Assembly: GCF_009729035.1 (NCBI RefSeq)
Contig: NZ_CP045483.1
Location: 124,001 to 188,000 of the forward strand
From: Stygiolobus azoricus
GTDB taxonomy: Archaea; Thermoproteota; Thermoprotei_A; Sulfolobales; Sulfolobaceae
Direction: 5' to 3'
Length of the DNA stretch: 64,000 nt
This document shows, one piece after another, positions 1 to 9,703 of this stretch; position 1 is the first letter of the stretch; each line of letters begins with the position of its first letter. The translations under genes and the position numbers were made by a program. Under the pieces are notes generated by a model. The model had not been told where the DNA came from. It did not search any database and saw only the letters and a list, made by a program, of their open reading frames with translations.

Positions 1-1029
<1,029 letters not shown>

Positions 1030-1041
1030 AGGTGAAAAAGT

Positions 1042-1749
1042 TTGGATTTTTTACTTTCAACAAAAATCCTAGAGAGAGCTAGACAAGTTATTTTAAATGC
1101 CGATAAGGAAATAACCGTTATATCTCCTAACTTCGATTATGATTTTGCATCCTTACTGTTGGATAGAGCTTCGAGGGGTATCAATACTACAATAATAACC
1201 AGTAATCCCGATTGGGCAAGCTGGTTTGAAAATAAAAAGAAATCCTACGGAATGGACGAAATAAACGAACTAATGAAGGAAAGAGAGAAGCATAAGCGAG
1301 AACAAGTTAGGTTAATGAGACTCAGAATTATTACACCAGCTATTTTAACAGCAGTAGGTGTTTCAGCCTTCTTCCTGATTTATAAAGTGCTAAATACCTC
1401 CGTTTATGTATCTGTTCTTCCACTCATTATATTAATTATCATTTCTGCTTATGCGGTTATGAGGTTCCAAAAGAGAATAGCTGAACTTAACTCCACAATA
1501 GCAATACAACAACAAAGCCTCGATCAAAGATTACAAGAGACTAGTAACATTAGGCAAGAGATACAAAAGAACCTTAAGTGCTTTCTTAACCCAAGTGTGT
1601 ACTTTACATTAGTATACAACGGTGACGAAGGATTCGTAACTTCACTACCCTTATCTGATGACTCAAAAAATGAAAAAGTCTCGTTCTATGAAAAGATTAA
1701 AAAAGAGGAAGTAGACTACGTAGTAAGGTTATTAAGCAACCCTTCTTAA
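1042..1749 (+). CDS. Membrane protein with PLD-like N-terminal fold, two TM segments and coiled coil
   Basis: Unknown function. Residues about 22-52 (ending INTTIIT) resemble the strand-helix-strand core of phospholipase-D-like proteins, but no HxK(x)4D motif is present, so catalysis is not supported. A charged helix at 70-95 leads into two hydrophobic segments at about 96-114 and 122-140, then a glutamine-rich coiled coil at 145-175 and a small soluble tail. The layout suggests a membrane hairpin with cytosolic ends. It starts at a TTG preceded by GGTG, 12 bases after leuS. The 3' end overlaps the convergent aminopeptidase gene by 18 bases. Confidence 0.75.
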   Translation: MDFLLSTKILERARQVILNADKEITVISPNFDYDFASLLLDRASRGINTTIITSNPDWASWFENKKKSYGMDEINELMKEREKHKREQVRLMRLRIITPAILTAVGVSAFFLIYKVLNTSVYVSVLPLIILIIISAYAVMRFQKRIAELNSTIAIQQQSLDQRLQETSNIRQEIQKNLKCFLNPSVYFTLVYNGDEGFVTSLPLSDDSKNEKVSFYEKIKKEEVDYVVRLLSNPS

Positions 1750-4080
1750 AACTCTGAGTATTTCTAGTGCGGTGTCTATTTCTACTTGTATATCACTAAA
1801 CTTCCTACTTGAGAAATAATCTTCTACCTCTTTCACACTTACGCCCAAGTAAGGTATTGCTCCTCTAAGAGACCTACCCAGAATTGCTGTCCCTTCATAA
1901 ATGCTTCTAAGATAGTCCATGTAAGTCTCTAGCCACTTCCACACTGCAAACCTCGTGTACGGATTTCTGGCAACCACCGGTAATATCCTCGCTGTATCTT
2001 GCCGTTTAATTTCACCGGTGAGACCTAAACTTAAAGTGTTTACTACGAGATAAGGCTCTCTGAAACTCAACATCGCATTTAGTAATCTAATTTTCTCTTC
2101 ATCGAACTTTTCACTTCTATACTTCTTCAACAATTCATCATATGCCTCTTCACCGTATGCTATTGCATACGCAGTAGCTACAGCTTCCTTAATGTTAGAG
2201 TCAAGACTATCGTACCCCTCAAAGGCAACAGCTAAACCTAGAGCGAACTTGTTATCTACGTAAGCATATGTTCTTAACAAGTTACCGTAAATCCTTCTTG
2301 AGTTTTCGTCTTTTTTACTCACCCAATGTGGAGTCTGCAACTCTAAGAACTCGTGTATCAACGTATATTTAGACGTGTTTATACTCCACAGCCCGAATAG
2401 TTCTCCTCTGATCTCATCGACTACTAAGTAGTTATCGTCACTCATTAAACTCCTCACTACATTTTCATATGTCTTATATTCAACTTTTCCAGCCAATAAC
2501 ATGTTATAATAGTCATCTAACAATCCCCATCTCTCCAGATGGTTGGGGTTGGACTCGAAGAATAAACTTACATCGTCATACATTACACGATAAAAACCGG
2601 TTCTGTCAATGTTTAACTTCAATGATTTTACGTCTTCCCCGATATCAATAGTTGCACTCTGATCCTTCATCAAGAAGGTAGACTTTTTACCGTTAACTTC
2701 AAGAGTTATGGGTATTGTGTAAACTCTGGGTGTCCCTTTAGTTAGGGTAAACCTCTCCTGCGTAAGTTTAATTCTCTTATCCTCTACTGTAACTTGAATT
2801 AACGGGTACCCGTCTTTTGTAATCCAGTCCTTTACTATTTCACTCACAGGTTGTCCCGAACCTACCTCTAAGCTACTCCAGAAATCACTACCGGTAGCAT
2901 TTGAGAACTTATACTTCTGAAGGTAGTACTGAATACCCTTTTGGAAAGCCTCTTTACCAATATAAGCCTCCATCATCCTGAGTATACTTGCTCCCTTTCC
3001 GTAACTTATATCATCGAAAATCTGTTCCGCCTCTTCAGGTGTCTCAACATGAGTCTCTATGGGATGAGTCGTGGAGAGGGAGTCCCTGAACATAGCTCCG
3101 CTTGTCTCATCCGTTAAGAACTTAGCCCAGAAGTCCCAGTTCGGGAATAATGCGTCTACAGCTTTATAGCTCATAAATGTTGCAAAACTCTCGTTCAACC
3201 ATAAGTCGTCCCACCACTTCATAGTCACTAAGTTCCCGAACCATTGGTGAGCTAGTTCATGAGCAACAACACTGGCAACTCCTCTTTTCTGTGCAAAAGA
3301 GGAGTTCTCGTCTGCTAATAGTGCTGTTTCTCTGAAAGTTATCGCACCCCAATTTTCCATAGCTCCGAAGGCGAACTCGGGTACTGCTATCAAATGTTCT
3401 TTTGGTAACTGGTACTTTATCCCGAAATAATTATTGTAGAAGTCAATTACCCTCTTAGCTATATCGAGTGCAAACTTACCCTTGCTTACCTTACCTGGTA
3501 CCGTAGCTACTATGATGTCTATATCATCTAGTTTATCTCTTATCTCCTCAAACTTACCTATTCCTAAGTACAGCAAGTAAGTTGACATTCTGGGTGTCTC
3601 TTTAAATTCTACAACTTTCTTACCGTTCTCAGCGTCATATACTCTCTCAACGGGCATGTTTGATATAACGTCTAGGTCTTTGTCAACTTTCACAGAAATC
3701 TTAAAACTCGCTTTATATGCAGGGTGATCTACACAAGGTATAAACTCTCTAGCGTGGCTTGATTCAAACTGAGTCGATATTATGTAATTGCCATCATAAG
3801 GGGCTTTGTATATACCAACTAGACCCCTCTCCTTCACCTTCCCTTCAAACTCCACCTCAACTACATCTTCCACATAGTTTGTGTCAATTAAGACCCTACC
3901 CTTTTCATGAGTAAAAGAGACATTTTTTCCGTCAACCTTGACAGATTTTATCGTTAAACCTACAGCATCGAGCGGGAGCTTTTCTCCTTGAGCTAACTTG
4001 CAGTAAATCTTCTCGTTACCCTTATAAGTTAGCTCTTTAAAGTTAAAATCTAAAAATACTTCGTACTTATTTATTTCCAT
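1732..4080 (-). CDS. M1-family zinc aminopeptidase
   Basis: Zinc metallopeptidase removing N-terminal residues from peptides, probably downstream of the proteasome; similar to the tricorn-interacting factors F2/F3 and Sulfolobus aminopeptidases. Counted from the chosen start, the exopeptidase motif GAMEN is at 239-243, the zinc site HELAH at 274-278 and the third ligand Glu in NES at 297, followed by the ERAP1-like C-terminal helical domain. At 782 residues it has the usual family size, with no signal peptide, so it should act in the cytosol. A frame extending upstream to 4125 exists, but it adds residues unlike the family and would overlap the divergent gene; ATG at 4080 is preferred. Confidence 0.95.
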   Translation of the reverse strand: MEINKYEVFLDFNFKELTYKGNEKIYCKLAQGEKLPLDAVGLTIKSVKVDGKNVSFTHEKGRVLIDTNYVEDVVEVEFEGKVKERGLVGIYKAPYDGNYIISTQFESSHAREFIPCVDHPAYKASFKISVKVDKDLDVISNMPVERVYDAENGKKVVEFKETPRMSTYLLYLGIGKFEEIRDKLDDIDIIVATVPGKVSKGKFALDIAKRVIDFYNNYFGIKYQLPKEHLIAVPEFAFGAMENWGAITFRETALLADENSSFAQKRGVASVVAHELAHQWFGNLVTMKWWDDLWLNESFATFMSYKAVDALFPNWDFWAKFLTDETSGAMFRDSLSTTHPIETHVETPEEAEQIFDDISYGKGASILRMMEAYIGKEAFQKGIQYYLQKYKFSNATGSDFWSSLEVGSGQPVSEIVKDWITKDGYPLIQVTVEDKRIKLTQERFTLTKGTPRVYTIPITLEVNGKKSTFLMKDQSATIDIGEDVKSLKLNIDRTGFYRVMYDDVSLFFESNPNHLERWGLLDDYYNMLLAGKVEYKTYENVVRSLMSDDNYLVVDEIRGELFGLWSINTSKYTLIHEFLELQTPHWVSKKDENSRRIYGNLLRTYAYVDNKFALGLAVAFEGYDSLDSNIKEAVATAYAIAYGEEAYDELLKKYRSEKFDEEKIRLLNAMLSFREPYLVVNTLSLGLTGEIKRQDTARILPVVARNPYTRFAVWKWLETYMDYLRSIYEGTAILGRSLRGAIPYLGVSVKEVEDYFSSRKFSDIQVEIDTALEILRVLRRVA

Positions 4081-4123
4081 AAAGCACACTTGTATATAAA
4101 TACCTAAAAATCTATCTTCATTC
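4081..4123. promoter_or_regulatory. Compact divergent promoter region
   Basis: Only 43 bases separate the ATGs of the aminopeptidase (minus) and the ATPase-like gene (plus). The palindromic A/T core TATATAAATA at 4092-4101 is centred about 27 bases before the plus-strand ATG, the spacing expected for a leaderless transcript. For the minus gene that core is too close; the A/T run at 4104-4113, about 29 bases upstream of 4080, fits better. The two core promoters therefore nearly coincide. Confidence 0.55.
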
Positions 4124-4963
4124 ATGTTAGTCCGAATAAAAGTAGGTGGCGAATTGGTTGAGGTAAATACTAGTTCGAAGAGAAGCTACATATCTTCATT
4201 TGGTGAAAGTAAGTATTACGCTGGAAGGCTCACATACTATCTACTAAAGACAATTAACAACATACCTAGACTTTACGGTTATATAAAGGGAGATCCGATA
4301 AACGGGTGGAGAGAAACATTCGAAAGGACATTTTTGAATTTAATTGCATCAGATCTAGACGTTGCTAAGAACTGGTTTAAGGCATCTTATGAAGTTGAGT
4401 TAACCCCACTAAGTATAAAGGGAGAAGTTGACGAAGGTAATGTATCAGCTGAGGTAGAGCTTAAGGAAGTGCCTCAAATAAAAGAGCAAGGTATAAGGGG
4501 CACATTTGAGGTAGACTCCTTTTACTTTTCTAAGATAGAGAAAGTGAAGCCTTCGATAATACCCGCTGGAAGAGTAGGATACTTATCGGCTTTCAGTAAG
4601 TTCCTTGTTATTCAATACGAAAAGGCTCCCGGGATCCCAAAGGCTTTCGGTATTGCTGCAGAGTTCATAAATTCCATGATACTACCTCAAGGTTTCAGTG
4701 ACGAAATTAACGGTCACAAGATCTACGTAAACCAAGAGGAGAACTCGGTGTATATGGATAAGACTCCATTACAGAACGCTCCTCCAAATGTCTTATCAAT
4801 TTTAGCCTTAAGGACATTTTTGAGAAGAGCCACTGAGAATGAACTTATAATTATAGAGGACCCTGAGATCCATCTTGATGAGAGCGAACTTAACGAGGTT
4901 AAAGAGCTCTTAGAAAAAACGAGAGCTAGAATAGTACTTGTGACTTCTAATAAAATACTTTAA
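4124..4963 (+). CDS. ABC/RecF-type ATPase-like protein without a Walker A motif
   Basis: Function unknown. The C-terminus ends in a clear RecF/SMC-type Walker B and following helix: LIIIEDPEIHL at about 241-251, then a strand-end IVLVTSN where these ATPases have the H-loop histidine. The N-terminus has the right spacing for a P-loop, but the sequence SSFGESKYYAGR at about 25-36 contains no GxxxxGK[ST]. The middle is a two-layer beta region. It therefore looks like a degenerate member of the AAA_21-like group that may no longer bind ATP. At 279 residues it is short for that group. ATG at 4124 fits a leaderless start. Confidence 0.65.
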   Translation: MLVRIKVGGELVEVNTSSKRSYISSFGESKYYAGRLTYYLLKTINNIPRLYGYIKGDPINGWRETFERTFLNLIASDLDVAKNWFKASYEVELTPLSIKGEVDEGNVSAEVELKEVPQIKEQGIRGTFEVDSFYFSKIEKVKPSIIPAGRVGYLSAFSKFLVIQYEKAPGIPKAFGIAAEFINSMILPQGFSDEINGHKIYVNQEENSVYMDKTPLQNAPPNVLSILALRTFLRRATENELIIIEDPEIHLDESELNEVKELLEKTRARIVLVTSNKIL

Positions 4964-4969
4964 TTCAGG

Positions 4970-5053
4970 CTATCGACCCCTCTTCATCTTTCCGTTTATG
5001 TCGACCTCATCATAATGTCCCCCACCCGGCTGAGGATCTTCATCGTCCGTCAA
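4970..5053 (-). CDS. Small 27-residue acidic/glycine-rich protein (candidate)
   Basis: A 27-codon frame in the gap between two plus-strand genes, antisense to their direction. It begins with TTG at 5053-5051, preceded by the ribosome site GAGGT 3-4 bases upstream, and has an A/T-rich TATA-like stretch near 5085-5097. The product starts MTDDEDPQPGGGHYDEV and ends in a basic tail (KMKRGR). GC content and codon choice look like real coding sequence rather than spacer. No domain is recognised. Confidence 0.5.
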   Translation of the reverse strand: MTDDEDPQPGGGHYDEVDINGKMKRGR

Positions 5054-5115
5054 AACCTCAGACCCTGGTGGAGGGTGGGGTAATTTTAATTATTTCCTTC
5101 AAGTTAATAACGATA

Positions 5116-5418
5116 GTGTCGCAAGCAAAAAAGTTTCTCGAAATCCAAGATCTAATATTAGCAAGGACTGCTATGGAAAAAGTCTCACTCCATCTCTCTA
5201 ACAGAAAAGAAGCAGTTTTCCCTTGGGTTGAGAGGGAATTGAAGGAGTTTATCAGAAAATATTCAAACCACAAGGAGCTGTCCACTTATGCAATCAGTAT
5301 CAAAGATGCGATAGAAAAAAAGGACACTGAAGCGTTAAGGAAAAGTGTGAATGAGGCCAAGGAGAAATTGAGTAAGATCATTGAAGACGCGTATAAGTCT
5401 CTCTCACAAGGACAGTAA
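5116..5418 (+). CDS. Small helical protein of unknown function
   Basis: About 100 residues, predicted all-helical with many Lys and Glu; no signal peptide, membrane segment or recognised motif. The frame is open back to a GTG at 5068, but GTG at 5116 is favoured because a TATA-like TTTTAATTA lies at 5083-5091, about 28 bases upstream, as for leaderless genes. The region upstream of 5116 would translate to an unlikely hydrophobic lead. It is followed 37 bases later by the uracil-DNA glycosylase gene. It could be a helical-bundle nucleic-acid-associated protein, but nothing in the sequence proves that. Confidence 0.6.
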   Translation: MSQAKKFLEIQDLILARTAMEKVSLHLSNRKEAVFPWVERELKEFIRKYSNHKELSTYAISIKDAIEKKDTEALRKSVNEAKEKLSKIIEDAYKSLSQGQ

Positions 5419-5455
5419 ATCAACATAAATATTTTAAATTGTAGAGTATATTATC

Positions 5456-6127
5456 GTGGATTTACAGGAGATTGCCGAACAAGTTAGAAACTGTAGAAAA
5501 TGCGACTTGTGGAAGACTAGGAAGAATGCTGTACCAGGAGAGGGAAATCCGCACGCTGAAATAATGTTCGTAGGTGAGGCCCCTGGTGAAAATGAGGATA
5601 TTGAAGGTAAACCCTTCGTCGGTGCTGCTGGTAAATTGCTGACCAAATTAATCACAGAGGTTTTGGGATTAAAGAGAGAAGACGTTTTCATTACGAACAT
5701 AGTGAAATGCAGACCTCCTCAGAATAGAGATCCTACAGAAGAGGAAATAATTGCTTGCAGTCCTTATCTAAGATTGCAAATCGATATTATAAAACCTAAA
5801 CTGATCGTTACTTTAGGTAGGCATTCTACTTCTTATTTGTTCTCTCTCATAGGGAAGTCTTTCAGTTCTATAACTAGAGTTAGAGGTAAAGAATTTGAGT
5901 GGAAAAAAGACGATAATACTATAATCAAGGTTTTCCCTACATATCATCCTGCCGCTGCCCTTTACAATCCCAACTTGAGGAAGACTCTTGAGGATGACTT
6001 CAGAAAGATTAAGAGTATTCTGACTAACACAACAAGCTCAAAAAGGGTTACACTGGAATATTTTATGGGTGGAGAAAATAGACCTAGGGATAAAGAAGAA
6101 GAAAGTAATAGTCACGGCGTCCAGTAA
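5456..6127 (+). CDS. udg: Family 4 uracil-DNA glycosylase (4Fe-4S)
   Basis: Removes uracil from DNA, a frequent lesion at high temperature, starting base excision repair. Four cysteines expected to hold the 4Fe-4S cluster are at 13, 16, 85 and 101. The uracil-pocket motif GEAPGENED is at 40-48 and the second active-site motif HPAAALY at 164-170, as in thermophilic type 4 enzymes. GTG start; 223 residues, with about 30 beyond the usual core. Archaeal relatives often carry a C-terminal PCNA-binding tail; no clear PIP box is visible here. The gene overlaps the following SDR gene by 59 bases, implying translational coupling. Confidence 0.93.
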   Translation: MDLQEIAEQVRNCRKCDLWKTRKNAVPGEGNPHAEIMFVGEAPGENEDIEGKPFVGAAGKLLTKLITEVLGLKREDVFITNIVKCRPPQNRDPTEEEIIACSPYLRLQIDIIKPKLIVTLGRHSTSYLFSLIGKSFSSITRVRGKEFEWKKDDNTIIKVFPTYHPAAALYNPNLRKTLEDDFRKIKSILTNTTSSKRVTLEYFMGGENRPRDKEEESNSHGVQ

Positions 6128-6857
6128 AGGTATAGGTTTTGCTATTGCAAAGAGGTTTTTAGAAGAGGGGGCGGAGGTAATTATCTCCTCACACGATGAG
6201 TACAACTTGATCAAAGCTTATGAAAAACTGAAACCCTTAGGCAAAGTTGATTACATTAAGGCTGACCTCACAAAGGCTGAGGACGTAGAGAGATTGATCG
6301 ACGAGGGCTATAGGAGACTGTCCGGCCTAGACGTTTTGGCTTATGTTACTGGAAGTCCTAAACCTGGAAACCTATTTGAATTAGGAAATGAAGACTGGCT
6401 CAATGCGTTTAACCTACTTCTTATGAGTGCGGTAGTCGCTGTTAGAGAGGCAGGGAAAAGAATGAAAGAAGGAGGTCGTATAATACTATCAACCTCAATG
6501 ACGTTAAAACAACCCATTGATAACTTAGACTTGTCCAACGTAGTTAGATTATCTTTAGCCGGTCTCATCAGGGTCGCGTCAAGAGAATTAGGGCCTAAAG
6601 GAATCACAGTTAATGGCATAATGCCAGGTTGGACTTTAACAGACCGCGTAGACCAACTAGTCAAGGACAGAGCTAGGAGAGAGGGGAGGAGTGAACAAGA
6701 TGTACTAAATGACATCGTTAAAGACGTACCATTAAAGCGTATTGGAAAGCCTGAGGAAGTGGCAAACGTAGTCCTATTCCTTGCGTCCAATCTAGCAACT
6801 TATGTCAATGGTGCCCTTATACCCGTCGATGGAGGAATTCTAAGGTGTATCCTTTAA
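6069..6857 (+). CDS. SDR-fold protein lacking the YxxxK catalytic pair
   Basis: Short-chain dehydrogenase/reductase fold. Cofactor loop TASSKGIG is at 16-23, an NNAG-like strand AYVTGSP at 91-97, the active-site serine region STS at 141-143, and the post-catalytic NGIMPGW at 182-188. At the place where YxxxK should stand, 13 residues after Ser143, the sequence is SNVVR (156-160), so both Tyr and Lys are replaced. Nucleotide binding is likely; ordinary SDR chemistry is doubtful. It starts at GTG 6069 inside udg and is probably translated from the same mRNA. 262 residues, normal size. Confidence 0.85.
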   Translation: MEKIDLGIKKKKVIVTASSKGIGFAIAKRFLEEGAEVIISSHDEYNLIKAYEKLKPLGKVDYIKADLTKAEDVERLIDEGYRRLSGLDVLAYVTGSPKPGNLFELGNEDWLNAFNLLLMSAVVAVREAGKRMKEGGRIILSTSMTLKQPIDNLDLSNVVRLSLAGLIRVASRELGPKGITVNGIMPGWTLTDRVDQLVKDRARREGRSEQDVLNDIVKDVPLKRIGKPEEVANVVLFLASNLATYVNGALIPVDGGILRCIL

Positions 6858-6878
6858 AATCCTTAGTACTAATAATAC

Positions 6879-6895
6879 TCTCTTTTTTCTCTTTA
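6879..6895 (+). terminator. T-rich terminator candidate
   Basis: Pyrimidine run CTCTCTTTTTTCTCTTTA shortly after the SDR stop; archaeal transcription ends at such T-runs without needing a hairpin. Confidence 0.45.
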
Positions 6896-6969
6896 TAGGA
6901 GACATCCTAAAATTTGGCGTTTAACGATTATATGTATGCCATCAAATTAGATCGTAGTGTGGTTTAGGT

Positions 6970-8451
6970 ATGAAAGTTATCAACTTTTACGTCAACAACT
7001 TTCGAAGTCTTTCCTCAGTAAGACTTGAGGAACTAGGAGGATTAAACATCATAGTAGGTTATAACGGATACGGTAAGACTAACTTGTTGACAGCTTTATA
7101 TCTATTCATAAAGAACATGGGAGCAGGACTCGAAAAGAGAAGTGTTGAGGATAGAGAAGGAGAGTATGTACTTCTTTGGAAAGATTACGACGTGTCAAAG
7201 CCTATCACCATAGGTGGAGTAGTGGAGTTTAACGAAGATGAGACAGCAATGGCTATAGGAAAACCAATGAGGATGAGAGTAGAAGTCTCCAATAAGATCA
7301 AGTATAATAATAAATACGTTGAGTGGACTTTAGACACCTTAAACGTAAACAACTCTCCTCCAACCAGCGACAATTTAGAGACAGTTAGAAATTTGTTCGC
7401 ATTTGCCTCCCAACGCGTCGAATATGTGCCAATTTTTGATCAGGTTTACTTCGATTCTGTGATAAAGAAAATGATAGAGATGAACAGAAGTCCAATAAAC
7501 ATGAAGAGAAAGTGGTACGACTTCATCAATCTAATTAGTGATACGATCCCCGAGATTAAAGGAGTGGAGTTTTGGGACAGTAATAAGTTAGTTTTAAACA
7601 TCCAAAACCTGCCGATCTACATAGATTTAGCTGCCAGTGGTTTCCAAAGAGTAGTCTTAATGCTTTTCATACTTTGGTTAAGCGGAAGTAAGATCTTACT
7701 ATTGGAAGAGCCAGAAGTGAATATGTATCCTACATTGCAGTCCAGAATCATGAAGCTGATTAAGGAGTGGACGAACAAAAACGTGTTTCAAGTGTTTATC
7801 ACAACTCATTCACCTTATGTTGTTAGTGCGAATGTAGACTCCTATATTATAATGAGGAAAAATAACGGAGTGTCAACAGCAATAATGGTAAGACCTGATG
7901 AACAATTAAAGTCTGTATTAGGCATTTTAAGAGCTAATATGAGTGACCTATTGTTTAGCAAGTTCGTTATATTAACAAGTGAGCTCGCTGAGCCTTCAGT
8001 AATTCTGAACTGGCTTAAAAGAATCGGGATATCTAACGACGAGTTAGGAATAACCGTTTACAAAGTAACTAACGATATAGAATTGCACTTGTGGACTAGG
8101 CTCAAAGACTTGTTAGGTCTGAATGCTATCTTCTTGGGTTTGTGTGATCGCGTAGATCCATCGTTAAAAGATTACTGTGTGTCTCTAGGGAAGGAAGTTG
8201 AAAACTATTACACTAAGTCCAGACTAATAGAGGTGATAAGAAAGTTCGGAATAAATCCTGACGATAAGGAACTTAGGGATCTAACTAAAGGTGATACATA
8301 CAGTTGGCTGGTCAATATATTCAAGAAGAGGGGGTTCGATTACGATAAATTCAGAAACAGCATAGGGGAGCTAGTCACAATGAATGATGGTATTGATATG
8401 CCTAAGGAATTGGAAATTTTAGCAAATAAAATTAAATCTTTTGAAACCTAA
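6970..8451 (+). CDS. RecF/OLD-like AAA ATPase with degenerate C-terminal domain
   Basis: Predicted ATPase of the AAA_21/OLD type. The start KVINFYVNNFRSL is the usual opening strand; Walker A GYNGYGKT is at 30-37, Walker B LLLEEPE near 243-249 and the H-loop TTHSP near 278-282. Where OLD nucleases carry a Toprim domain (EG...DxD), the sequence after residue 330 reads LTSELAEPSVILNWL with no acidic triad, so nuclease activity is not supported. OLD family members serve in phage defence or DNA repair; the role here is unknown. ATG at 6970 follows GGT. It overlaps or abuts the next membrane-protein gene. Confidence 0.8.
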   Translation: MKVINFYVNNFRSLSSVRLEELGGLNIIVGYNGYGKTNLLTALYLFIKNMGAGLEKRSVEDREGEYVLLWKDYDVSKPITIGGVVEFNEDETAMAIGKPMRMRVEVSNKIKYNNKYVEWTLDTLNVNNSPPTSDNLETVRNLFAFASQRVEYVPIFDQVYFDSVIKKMIEMNRSPINMKRKWYDFINLISDTIPEIKGVEFWDSNKLVLNIQNLPIYIDLAASGFQRVVLMLFILWLSGSKILLLEEPEVNMYPTLQSRIMKLIKEWTNKNVFQVFITTHSPYVVSANVDSYIIMRKNNGVSTAIMVRPDEQLKSVLGILRANMSDLLFSKFVILTSELAEPSVILNWLKRIGISNDELGITVYKVTNDIELHLWTRLKDLLGLNAIFLGLCDRVDPSLKDYCVSLGKEVENYYTKSRLIEVIRKFGINPDDKELRDLTKGDTYSWLVNIFKKRGFDYDKFRNSIGELVTMNDGIDMPKELEILANKIKSFET

Positions 8452-8461
8452 AATATATCTT

Positions 8462-8746
8462 GTGATAAGTCAACAGTTACTATTAGCAATAGGGCTTTCC
8501 TTAGTATTCTTAGGCATATTGACAATCATAGTGGGTATTCTAGTTGAAATTTTCAGGGAAGCTAAGGAGAGAAAAGAACATCCGCAAGAGGAGAAAAGTA
8601 AAACCGAATACGGTGGAGTTGTATTCATAGGCCCCATACCTATAGTTTTCGGTAGTAATAAAGACATGGCTAAACTAGCGCTAATAATAGGAGTTATAAT
8701 GTTCGTATTCATAATTTTGATTATCATATTAAGTACGATTACGTAA
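8462..8746 (+). CDS. DUF131 / TIGR00304-type small membrane protein
   Basis: 94 residues with two hydrophobic helices, one just after the start and one at the C-terminus, joined by a charged loop. The loop ends in the family hallmark [14 protein letters not shown]. Archaeal family of unknown function. GTG at 8462 is preferred; an earlier TTG at 8441 lies inside the upstream ATPase gene. The close link to that ATPase suggests shared expression and possibly a membrane partner. It overlaps the convergent DUF2203 gene by 8 bases. Confidence 0.75.
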   Translation: MISQQLLLAIGLSLVFLGILTIIVGILVEIFREAKERKEHPQEEKSKTEYGGVVFIGPIPIVFGSNKDMAKLALIIGVIMFVFIILIIILSTIT

Positions 8747-9104
8747 GGCTTAAGATTTCTTCTTCCCCAGTAATCCTTTTCCTACCTCTATACCCCTCCT
8801 CAGCATAGTGCCAATACATTATATCTTTCTCACCCATTTTCCAACACAAATAAGCAGGCCTGTTATTTATCACAGCCGGAAAGTCGACCAAACCTATGTC
8901 AGGGTCTCTCAGTATTATCCCCTTCTCTGTGATCTCTTTTACAATCTTGTCAATTTGTATCGTATATTGTAAAATTGCAGACTTATCACCTTTTATCAGG
9001 CTCTCCTCTGCCATGTATTTGACTCTCTTAATCTCAGTAAGCTTCTGCCTGAGCCACGGTAACAGCTCACGAGCACTTTTAAGATCGAAATAAGGATACT
9101 CCAC
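8739..9104 (-). CDS. DUF2203-family protein
   Basis: 121 residues: an N-terminal helical hairpin beginning [14 protein letters not shown], then the conserved C-terminal block with GLVDFPA, LCWK and YWH. These are hallmarks of DUF2203, a widespread small family in archaea and bacteria with no established role. No membrane segment or signal peptide. Single gene facing the DUF131 gene; its promoter should lie in 9105-9160, which is A/T-rich. Confidence 0.82.
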   Translation of the reverse strand: MEYPYFDLKSARELLPWLRQKLTEIKRVKYMAEESLIKGDKSAILQYTIQIDKIVKEITEKGIILRDPDIGLVDFPAVINNRPAYLCWKMGEKDIMYWHYAEEGYRGRKRITGEEEILSLT

Positions 9105-9382
9105 AAATATAGTTTCTCAATCATCATTTATATTTACTTACTAGTACCCGAAAAGGACCTACCGATGCTTTATAAATTGATTAACCGATCACATGTACTC
9201 GCGTTATCCCATAAAGACATAATGTAATTCCACAATACTACATCAATAGACAAATGTCTATTACACACTCTGGCTTAGGTTAATAAAGTTACACGAGTAG
9301 AAAATAGTAGTGATTGTGATATGATATATCGGTATATAGATTTGGATGAGTATTTAACCTTAGTAGCATTAGGATATTATTA

Positions 9383-9703
9383 ATGAGACTAGCGGAGAAG
9401 TTTATAAGGGACGCTTTATTTTTATCGCTTAAAATGATGAATGAAAACGACTCTTCTTTGGCAGGGAAAATTTGGGAAAATGTAATAAAAGCAATAGTAG
9501 CCTTTGCTCAAGAGAAAAGCGGCAAAGACGTTTTAGCACTTGCCCTAGGTATGGCAAGTATAAATGCGGGAGAGTTCCGCTCAAATAACTATAAAAGTAT
9601 AGTGAAGGAGACGTTAAAAGTAGCTGAAAAGATTGGCATTCAAGACGAAGAAGTTAAAAAACTATATCAGGAGGTTAAGGATAGTTTAAAAGAATTGGAA
9701 TAA
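9383..9703 (+). CDS. Small helical protein of unknown function
   Basis: 106 residues, almost entirely amphipathic helix by composition, without cysteines, membrane segments or known motifs. ATG at 9383 has a TATA-like TATTTAACC at 9351-9359, about 28 bases upstream, the expected spacing for a leaderless gene. It stands alone between long non-coding stretches. I do not recognise the family; four-helix or HEPN-like bundles have similar composition, but the RxxxxH motif of HEPN RNases is not present. Confidence 0.65.
   Translation: MRLAEKFIRDALFLSLKMMNENDSSLAGKIWENVIKAIVAFAQEKSGKDVLALALGMASINAGEFRSNNYKSIVKETLKVAEKIGIQDEEVKKLYQEVKDSLKELE

Noticed and set aside
4081-4125. Extended start of the M1 aminopeptidase at 4125
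   Set aside because: The added residues do not match the family and would overlap the divergent gene; ATG at 4080 fits better.
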